DNA from: Elusimicrobia bacterium RIFOXYA2_FULL_39_19
Lineage (GTDB): Bacteria > Elusimicrobiota > Endomicrobiia > CG1-02-37-114 > XYA2-FULL-39-19
Length of the DNA stretch: 64,000 nucleotides
Assembly: GCA_001800285.1 (NCBI GenBank)
Contig: MGVC01000071.1
Coordinates: forward strand, 1-64,000
Direction: 5' to 3'
Under the pieces are notes generated by a model. That model made no database searches. It was not told the origin of the DNA and saw only the letters and a program-made list of their open reading frames with translations. Made by a program: the position numbers and the translations under genes. Shown piece by piece: positions 55,661 to 61,476 of this stretch (position 1 is the first letter of the stretch; each line of letters begins with the position of its first letter).

Positions 55661-55933
55661 ATGGAAAATACCAATCAGGCACGAAAAATGATTCGTGAGC
55701 CGTTGAAAGTAATAATTTATCAGCAGGCAACAAAAATTACCGGTACGGTTTACCTTGATATCGGCTCAAGGCTTTCGGATTTTATTAATAGTGTGAATGT
55801 CCAGTTTATTCCGGTTGGAGATGCGCAGGTGGAATCTTTGTATGACCCCGGCAAAATACTATATAAAGCAAAATTTATGAACGTAAATAAAACACATATT
55901 GTTGCCATACGTCCCGAAACAGAACACGAATAG
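55661..55933 (+). CDS. DUF6812-like small protein between leuC and leuD
   Basis: I do not recognise a function. The 90-residue protein has LKVIIYQQATKITGTVYLDI, then SRLSDFINS, NVQFIPVGDAQV and ending KTHIVAIRPETEHE. The pattern of a beta-rich start, RLSDxxN, FLPLxDAxV and HIxxxxP resembles the uncharacterised DUF6812 family as I recall it. It starts directly at the leuC stop with only AAGAGG as binding site, and lies 8 bases before leuD, so it is surely cotranslated with the isomerase genes. Role unknown. Confidence 0.7.
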   Translation: MENTNQARKMIREPLKVIIYQQATKITGTVYLDIGSRLSDFINSVNVQFIPVGDAQVESLYDPGKILYKAKFMNVNKTHIVAIRPETEHE

Positions 55934-55941
55934 GAGATTTT

Positions 55942-56457
55942 ATGGAGATTAAAGGAAAAGCGTTAAAATACCGCGATAACATAAACACAGATGAAATAAT
56001 TCCGGCAAAGTTTTTAAATATACGTTCTGAAGAAGAACTGGGCAGGCATTGTATGGAAGGTATTGACCTGTTGTTTAACAGTAAAGTCAGGAAAGGCGAT
56101 GTAATAGTTGCCGGTAGAAATTTCGGTTGCGGTTCTTCAAGAGAGCATGCTCCGGTTTCAATAAAGGCCGCCGGTATCTCCTGTGTAATAGCTGAATCTT
56201 TTGCCAGGATATTTTTTCGTAATGCAATTAATATCGGGTTACCTATTATTGAACTGAAGGACTCTTCAAAAAAAATCAGTGAAAACGACATATTAGAAGT
56301 CAATCTGGAAAAAGGAAAAATTATCAACCATTCAAAAAATAATGAAGAATATACATTTTTTGCTTTTCCGGAATTTTTGAAAAATATAATAAATACCGGC
56401 GGGTTAATACCGTATATTAAAGCAGATATCAATAAAAAAGGGGTAAAAACAAAATGA
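55942..56457 (+). CDS. leuD: 3-isopropylmalate / citramalate dehydratase small subunit
   Basis: The 171-residue swivel-domain subunit pairs with LeuC. Visible: the first strand GKALKYRDNINTDEIIPAKFL, the loop GRNFGCGSSREHAPVSIKAAG (core GCGSSREHAP) and FARIFFRNAINIGLPI. The length is typical of the short archaeal-type LeuD. A GGAG site precedes the ATG. Its last four bases overlap leuB. Confidence 0.95.
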   Translation: MEIKGKALKYRDNINTDEIIPAKFLNIRSEEELGRHCMEGIDLLFNSKVRKGDVIVAGRNFGCGSSREHAPVSIKAAGISCVIAESFARIFFRNAINIGLPIIELKDSSKKISENDILEVNLEKGKIINHSKNNEEYTFFAFPEFLKNIINTGGLIPYIKADINKKGVKTK

Positions 56458-57512
56458 AGACTTACAGGATAGGTGTGTTGCCAGGTGATGGTGTAGGCCC
56501 GGAAATAATCCGCGAAGGAATGAAAGTACTGGAAGAAGCCTGCAAAAAAGAAAGTGTAAAATGCGAATTTACAAATTATGATTTCGGTGCGGAAAGATAC
56601 CTTAAGACTAACGAAGTGCTTCCTGATTCTGCTCTCGATGAATTTAAAAAGCTGGATGCAATTTATCTTGGAGCCGTAGGAGACCCCAGAGTAAGGCCGG
56701 GTTTATTGGAAAAAGAATTACTTCTTAGAATCAGGTTTACCCTTGACCAATATATAAACCTAAGACCCTGCGTTCTTTACCCGGGAATCTGGACCCCGCT
56801 TAAGGATAAAACGTTTAATGAAATAGATTTTGTAGTAATCAGGGAAAATACCGAAGGCCTTTACTGCGGAATAGGCGGTGTGTTTAAAAAAGGAACGAAG
56901 GATGAAACAACAACACAAATAGAATTAAATACTTACAAGGGTGTAGAAAGATGTATTCGTTATGCTTTTGAATATACAAAGAAAAGAAACAAAAGAAAAA
57001 AACTTACAATGGTTGATAAATCAAACGTTCTTACTTACGGTCATGACCTATGGTTAAGAGTATTTGATCAGGTTGGCGCTGATTTTTCCGAAGTGCAGAA
57101 AGACCATGCTTACGTAGATGCAGCCTGTATGTGGATGGTAAAAAACCCTGAATGGTTTGACGTTATCGTAACAAACAATATGTTCGGTGACATTATCACA
57201 GACCTGGGTGCCATGGTTCAGGGCGGCCTTGGTGTAGCAGCCGGAGGAAATATTAATCCAAACGGTGTATCCATGTTTGAACCCATACATGGCTCTGCTC
57301 CTAAATATACAGGAAAAAATGTAATTAACCCCATAGCAACTATAGCGGCAGGTGCCATGATGATGGAAACCCTTGGTGAAACTAAGGTTTCAGAAAGAAT
57401 AGACCATTCCATAAGGGCACTTCTTTCAAGTGGTAAAGTTAAATCAATGGATGCCGGTAAAATGGGTTTTTCTACTTCAGAGATCGGCGACCTGGTAACT
57501 AAAGGAATATAA
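56454..57512 (+). CDS. leuB: 3-isopropylmalate dehydrogenase
   Basis: LeuB oxidises isopropylmalate, and in citramalate routes beta-methylmalate, with NAD. The 352-residue protein has [17 protein letters not shown], the substrate loop [18 protein letters not shown] with the two Arg, the [15 protein letters not shown] region, [20 protein letters not shown] with the metal-binding Asp, and [18 protein letters not shown] family specificity is hard to fix by eye, but the leuCD context supports LeuB. Confidence 0.94.
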   Translation: MKTYRIGVLPGDGVGPEIIREGMKVLEEACKKESVKCEFTNYDFGAERYLKTNEVLPDSALDEFKKLDAIYLGAVGDPRVRPGLLEKELLLRIRFTLDQYINLRPCVLYPGIWTPLKDKTFNEIDFVVIRENTEGLYCGIGGVFKKGTKDETTTQIELNTYKGVERCIRYAFEYTKKRNKRKKLTMVDKSNVLTYGHDLWLRVFDQVGADFSEVQKDHAYVDAACMWMVKNPEWFDVIVTNNMFGDIITDLGAMVQGGLGVAAGGNINPNGVSMFEPIHGSAPKYTGKNVINPIATIAAGAMMMETLGETKVSERIDHSIRALLSSGKVKSMDAGKMGFSTSEIGDLVTKGI

Positions 57513-57534
57513 TAATAAGCAAGGAATATTAAAA

Positions 57535-58581
57535 ATGAGTAAATATAAAGTAGGCGTAGTAGGTATAGGTTTAGTTGGCTCAGAAATGGTAAAAGTTTTA
57601 AGACAGCGTAATTTTCCAGCAAGCGAAATAAGGATTTTTGCTACCAGGGAAAGAACGGAAGAAATTAACGGTGAAAAGTTTAAAATTGAAGTAGCCGGCG
57701 AAGGTTCTTTTAAAGGCCTTGACGTCGTGTTGTTTGCCGGTACGGAAGGTTCAAAAGGTGCTTCAAAACTACACGGCTGGAAAGCTGTGGAAGAGGGGGC
57801 TTTTGTAATAGATAACGGCGATGATTTCCGCATGGACCCCCGGGTTCCTCTGGTTGTGCCGGAAGTTAACCCGCATCATCTTTCAAAAGATAAAAAATTT
57901 ATTGCTAATCCAAACTGCTCTACCATTCAAATGGTGGTGGCTCTGGCGCCATTGCATAAAAAATTTAAAATAAGAAGAGTTGTAGTTTCTACGTATCAAT
58001 CTGTTTCAGGAACCGGCCGGGCCGGTTTGCAGGAGCTTTATGAACAGGCAAAAGAAGTTGTTCCTAACTATCCGGATATAGCAAAAATGTCCCAGAAACC
58101 TGTCGCTTACCCGCATAGAATTGCCTTTAACCTTATTCCGCAGATAAGCGGTTTAAGCGATGACCCTGCTTACAGCGGTTATTACAAAGAAGAAATTAAA
58201 ATGATAAAAGAAACACGCAAAATTCTTGATGAACCTGAAATGAAAGTTACTGCAACCTGCGTGCGTGTGCCTGTTTTTTGGGCGCATTCGGAAACGGTAA
58301 ATATTGAATTTGATTCTAAAATAAGCGCCGCTTCCGTAAGAGACGTGTTAAGCAAAGCTCCCGGTATTGTGGTTTTAGATAATCCCGGAGAAAGCGTTTA
58401 TCCCATGCCTGTTGAAATTGGCGGGAAAGATGAAGTGTTTGTTGGCAGAATCAGGCAGGATGTATCAAACCCTAACGCCGTTGATTTATGGGTAGTATCG
58501 GACAATATCAGAAAAGGCGCTGCATTGAATGCTGTTCAGATAGCCGAAACACTTATTGCAAGAAACCTCTTGAAATCTTAA
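57535..58581 (+). CDS. asd: Aspartate-semialdehyde dehydrogenase
   Basis: Asd reduces aspartyl phosphate to semialdehyde, the second step after aspartokinase. The 348-residue protein shows the nucleotide loop GIGLVGSEMVKVL, the catalytic Cys in FIANPNCSTIQMVVALAPL (core NPNCSTIQ), the VVVSTYQSVSGTGRAG run and VPVFWAHSETVNIEF with the active-site His. This gene usually closes the leu cluster in ilv-leu-asd regions. A sigma-70 promoter for the next gene overlaps its last bases. Confidence 0.97.
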   Translation: MSKYKVGVVGIGLVGSEMVKVLRQRNFPASEIRIFATRERTEEINGEKFKIEVAGEGSFKGLDVVLFAGTEGSKGASKLHGWKAVEEGAFVIDNGDDFRMDPRVPLVVPEVNPHHLSKDKKFIANPNCSTIQMVVALAPLHKKFKIRRVVVSTYQSVSGTGRAGLQELYEQAKEVVPNYPDIAKMSQKPVAYPHRIAFNLIPQISGLSDDPAYSGYYKEEIKMIKETRKILDEPEMKVTATCVRVPVFWAHSETVNIEFDSKISAASVRDVLSKAPGIVVLDNPGESVYPMPVEIGGKDEVFVGRIRQDVSNPNAVDLWVVSDNIRKGAALNAVQIAETLIARNLLKS

Positions 58582-58598
58582 CAAAAGAGAGTTATAAT
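58570..58598 (+). promoter_or_regulatory. Sigma-70 promoter for the deacetylase gene
   Basis: TTGAAA at 58570-58575, a 17-base spacer, then TATAAT at 58593-58598. The -10 is perfect, the -35 has five of six bases. The -35 box lies inside the end of asd. A transcript would start near 58605, 17 bases before the ATG of the YdjC-like gene, so this likely marks the end of the amino-acid block and the start of a new transcription unit. Confidence 0.65.
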
Positions 58599-58621
58599 CA
58601 ATTAACACTGGAAACAATAAT

Positions 58622-59314
58622 ATGAAAAAGATTATTATAAATGCGGATGATTTTGGTTTAACCTCTAAAATTAATCAAGGGGTTATTTCCGCACATAAAA
58701 ACGGTGTTGTTACAAGCGCTAGTATGCTGGCTTCTAACCGTGCGGAAGGGTTTGATGAAGCTGTGGCCCTGGCAAAAGAGAATCCGGGCCTTGAAGTAGG
58801 CGTTCATATTGACTTAGACAGATTCTTTGATGTTGATCAGTCAAGCGGAGTTATATTTGACTGGCTTCAAAATCCTGTGCCTATTGAAGAAGTGAAACAG
58901 GAAGCAAGAAACCAGATTAACAGGATTAAATCACAAGGCCTTGAGCCTTTTCATTTAACCAGCCATCATCATTCACACTTGAGGTTGGAATCTTTTCCGG
59001 CAATAGTTGAAGTAGCAAATGAATTTAATATCAAGGTTGTCCGTTTTTCTAAAAGGTTCTTTCCAAGTCCCGAAGATTACGAAAAAAACAAAAAACTGCT
59101 GCAACAAAATAAAATAGCATGTCCCGAACACTTCATTGAAGGTTGGTATTGGGGTAACGTTGATGAAAACTATACCATCGCAGAACTTGCCACTCACCCG
59201 GGCTACGGAGAACTCTGGAGAGAGTACGAACTTACGGCCTGCTGCAATCCTCAGCTTAAAGTCTATCTGAATGAAAAAAACATTCAACTGATTACATTCA
59301 AAGATCTTTTATAA
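58622..59314 (+). CDS. YdjC/ChbG-family carbohydrate deacetylase
   Basis: The 230-residue protein has the YdjC/ChbG metal motif NADDFGLT near the N-terminus, then NGVVTSASMLAS, VGVHIDLDR and the SHHHSH motif TSHHHSHLRLESFP. Family members deacetylate acetylated oligosaccharides (chitooligosaccharides in E. coli ChbG; hopanoid HpnK is related). The substrate cannot be read here. It stands alone behind its own promoter, 56 bases before the secreted repeat protein. Confidence 0.85.
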   Translation: MKKIIINADDFGLTSKINQGVISAHKNGVVTSASMLASNRAEGFDEAVALAKENPGLEVGVHIDLDRFFDVDQSSGVIFDWLQNPVPIEEVKQEARNQINRIKSQGLEPFHLTSHHHSHLRLESFPAIVEVANEFNIKVVRFSKRFFPSPEDYEKNKKLLQQNKIACPEHFIEGWYWGNVDENYTIAELATHPGYGELWREYELTACCNPQLKVYLNEKNIQLITFKDLL

Positions 59315-59370
59315 TTCAGATCCAACATCTCAAAAAATATAAAAATTAACTTGCCTTACAGGGAGGAAAA

Positions 59371-60111
59371 ATGAGCAGAAGTTTTATCCTCGCAGTTTCG
59401 TTTTGCCTTACATTTGTTATCAATAGCTCTCTTATTCATGCCGGTGAAGTGCAGAAAATCCTTTCAAATAACCCATCCTACACAGTAGAACAAATAAAAA
59501 TAATCGACAGCATAATAAACACGGCAATTTCAGAAAAACTGCCTGCGGATTACTTGTATTTACGTCTTCAGGAGGCCTCAGCAAAGAATATATCATTTGT
59601 CGTCCTAGAAGAAGCGTTGAATGAAAAAATAACAACCCTTAAAATTGCCAGTGAATTATTAAAAAATCGCAAGGAAAAAGGCAGTTTGCTTCCGGAAAAT
59701 ATTAAACTGCTTTCAGAGTTTATTGACAGGGGAATGGCTGTAAATGAGTTTAATGAGCTCTCCCGGTTATCAAAAAGCAAAAATATTGATATTGATAAAA
59801 CTATACATACAATAAACTCATATCTGCTGTTAAGGGAAAACTGTGTTGATCGGCCTTACTCTAAGCAGGTTTTTGAACTTTTGATAGAAGGAAAATACAG
59901 CTCAAAACAAATTAAAGAAATTGAATTACTGTTTACATATTCTTTTGAAAAAAACATTGATTTTAAAGAAGCCCGTGAAGTTATTCAACCTGGAGTACGT
60001 GCCGGTAAATCAACAGCAAAAATCAAAGGGGAATTCAGAAAAAAAAGAATAGCTGAAGTTAAAGAAGGTATGAAAGAATACGAGAAATATCCAAAAGCCA
60101 TTAACAGGTAA
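59371..60111 (+). CDS. Secreted helical-repeat protein, unknown function
   Basis: I do not recognise this 246-residue protein. A signal peptide is likely (residues 1-24, hydrophobic core ILAVSFCLTFVINSS, cleavage after IHA). The rest looks alpha-helical and carries three degenerate helical repeats, marked by KNISFVVLEEAL (residues 72-83), KNIDIDKTIHTI (137-148) and KNIDFKEAREVI (194-205). The C-terminus is basic. An AGGGAGGAAAA site precedes the ATG. It sits 2 bases before the ECF sigma factor, so the two are probably cotranslated. Confidence 0.75.
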   Translation: MSRSFILAVSFCLTFVINSSLIHAGEVQKILSNNPSYTVEQIKIIDSIINTAISEKLPADYLYLRLQEASAKNISFVVLEEALNEKITTLKIASELLKNRKEKGSLLPENIKLLSEFIDRGMAVNEFNELSRLSKSKNIDIDKTIHTINSYLLLRENCVDRPYSKQVFELLIEGKYSSKQIKEIELLFTYSFEKNIDFKEAREVIQPGVRAGKSTAKIKGEFRKKRIAEVKEGMKEYEKYPKAINR

Positions 60112-60113
60112 AA

Positions 60114-60680
60114 ATGATCACGCAACAAAAAGACGACATTCTGCTGGTTAAAGAAGTACTGTTAGGCAATAACAGTGCTTATAAAGAAATCGTTGAAAAA
60201 TATAAAAACGATGTCTATAATTTTGTATTAAAATTCTGCGGAAATACTAATGATGCAGAAGATGTTACCAGTGAAGCTTTTATAAGAGCCTACCTTAAAA
60301 TCAGATCCTTCAAGATGGAGTATCAGTTTAAAAACTGGATTTTTACCATAGCTTTAAACATTGCCAGGGATATGCGTAGAAAAAAGAAATATAAAAGTAA
60401 CTCTCTTGATATCTCTGTCGTTCTTGATGAAGCTGATGTTCCTACACAATTCAGTGATAACTCAAGTAATCCCGAAAAAGAGATTGCAAACAAAGAAGAA
60501 AAATTAAACATCACTGCTGCCATAGAATCACTGCCGTTAAAGTATGAAACTGCAATAGTCCTGCGCTATGTTGAAAATTTAAGCTATGAAGACATCGGTA
60601 AAATAATGGGCAAACCGTTAGGTACGGTTAAAACTCTTATATTTCGGGCCCAGAAGATGTTGTATAAAAAACTAAAGTGA
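60114..60680 (+). CDS. ECF-family RNA polymerase sigma factor
   Basis: A 188-residue sigma-70-family factor with only regions 2 and 4, the ECF layout. Region 2 reads YKNDVYNFVLKFCGNTNDAEDV, in parts YNFVLKFCGNTNDAED and the acidic SEAFIRAYLKIRSF, then KNWIFTIALNIARD. Region 4 has SLPLKYETAIVLRYVENLSY, EDIGKIMGKPLGTVKTLIFR (key helix-turn-helix GKPLGTVKTLIFRA). The anti-sigma factor follows 47 bases later. Its target promoters are unknown. Confidence 0.9.
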   Translation: MITQQKDDILLVKEVLLGNNSAYKEIVEKYKNDVYNFVLKFCGNTNDAEDVTSEAFIRAYLKIRSFKMEYQFKNWIFTIALNIARDMRRKKKYKSNSLDISVVLDEADVPTQFSDNSSNPEKEIANKEEKLNITAAIESLPLKYETAIVLRYVENLSYEDIGKIMGKPLGTVKTLIFRAQKMLYKKLK

Positions 60681-60727
60681 AACATTTTCCATGCCTCAAA
60701 CGTATATTAAGTAGAGGGGCTTAATAA

Positions 60728-61315
60728 ATGAAATGTGAAATGGGAAGAATTGAACGCTACGTGTCCGGTGACATATCACCGGATGCTTCTATATTAATCA
60801 GTAAACACATAAAAAACTGCAAAGACTGTTTTGCATACTGTAACACGCTTAAACAGCTTGGCAGGTTATCAAAGTCGGTGAAAATCATGAGTGTTTCGCC
60901 GGATTTTACAGAAAAAGTATTTTCAAAAATTCCTCAAAAGCCCGCACCTGAAAAAGAAAATGCGGGTTTTTTCTTTTTTGTTCGCTGGGGTGTAATATTT
61001 GCTTCCTTATTAGTTATTACTGCCTCTCTTTTTCTTAAGGAAGACAACAAAAACATAAAGGTTAAGTTTTTTGTAGTAAATAATGATGCCCAGAAGATTT
61101 CACTGGCAGGGGATTTTAATAAGTGGAATGTAGACGCCCATAAACTTGCCAAAAACGGAAATGCTTGGTATGTAGAAGTAAAACTGAAACCCGGCAGATA
61201 CCAGTATATGTTTGTAATTGACGGCAATAAGTGGGTGCCGGATGAAACAGCCATGGAATATGTTTATGACGGTTTTAACCAAAAAAATTCAATAATAGAT
61301 ACCACTAAAATATAG
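60728..61315 (+). CDS. Zinc anti-sigma factor fused to an AMPK-type glycogen-binding domain
   Basis: The 195-residue protein has an N-terminal zinc anti-sigma domain (Cys3, His27, Cys31, Cys34 in SKHIKNCKDC), one membrane helix (about 81-103, FFFFVRWGVIFASLLVITAS), and a C-terminal domain (about 111-193) like the AMPK beta / CBM48 starch-binding fold. The latter has SLAGDFNKWN, the tryptophan in GNKWVPDE and the end NSIIDT. The two key Trp of AMPK-CBM are kept; the Lys of YKF is replaced by Met. It likely holds the ECF factor from 60114 inactive. Ligand is unknown. Confidence 0.85.
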   Translation: MKCEMGRIERYVSGDISPDASILISKHIKNCKDCFAYCNTLKQLGRLSKSVKIMSVSPDFTEKVFSKIPQKPAPEKENAGFFFFVRWGVIFASLLVITASLFLKEDNKNIKVKFFVVNNDAQKISLAGDFNKWNVDAHKLAKNGNAWYVEVKLKPGRYQYMFVIDGNKWVPDETAMEYVYDGFNQKNSIIDTTKI

Positions 61316-61318
61316 CAA

Positions 61319-61334
61319 AGTGATTTTTATCACA
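61319..61334 (+). promoter_or_regulatory. CRP/FNR-like palindrome upstream of the surface-protein promoter
   Basis: AGTGA-N6-TCACA at 61319-61334 differs by one base from the CRP core TGTGA-N6-TCACA. Read as arms GTGAT and ATCAC around TTTT, it is a perfect inverted repeat. It ends 4 bases before the -35 box, centred about 47 bases before the expected start point, where an activator could act. A weak 5-pair hairpin with no T tract is the other reading; a terminator is less likely. Confidence 0.4.
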
Positions 61335-61338
61335 AATA

Positions 61339-61367
61339 TTGACAAAGCAATATAATCGGGGTATAAT
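61339..61367 (+). promoter_or_regulatory. Perfect-consensus sigma-70 promoter of the large secreted protein
   Basis: TTGACA at 61339-61344, exactly 17 bases, then TATAAT at 61362-61367: all twelve bases match. A second TATAAT at 61351-61356 has too short a spacer to pair with the same -35. The start point falls near 61374, giving a leader of about 100 bases before the ATG at 61477. No sigma-ECF-like pattern could be recognised. Confidence 0.8.
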
Positions 61368-61476
61368 AATGGCAGATGTTATGAAAATGTCTTCCAACCG
61401 TAATAAGATTCAATCCAACACTCACGAAACAATAATAATGAAAAAGAAAAATATTAAATTTTTAGGAGGGGAAATC

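Noticed and set aside
55875..56432. 185-codon reverse-strand open frame opposite leuD
   Set aside because: leuD is certain on the other strand; the reverse product is hydrophobic low-complexity text.
59310..59315. TATAAT at the end of the deacetylase gene as a promoter for the secreted repeat protein
   Set aside because: No acceptable -35 hexamer at 16-18 bases upstream; left unassigned.
61320..61333. GTGAT-TTTT-ATCAC as a terminator after the anti-sigma gene
   Set aside because: Five pairs without a T tract; better explained as a possible operator upstream of the promoter.
61369..61476. Upstream in-frame ATG extending the large secreted protein
   Set aside because: It lies at or before the expected transcription start, has no binding site, and would bury the signal peptide; AGGAGGGG supports 61477.
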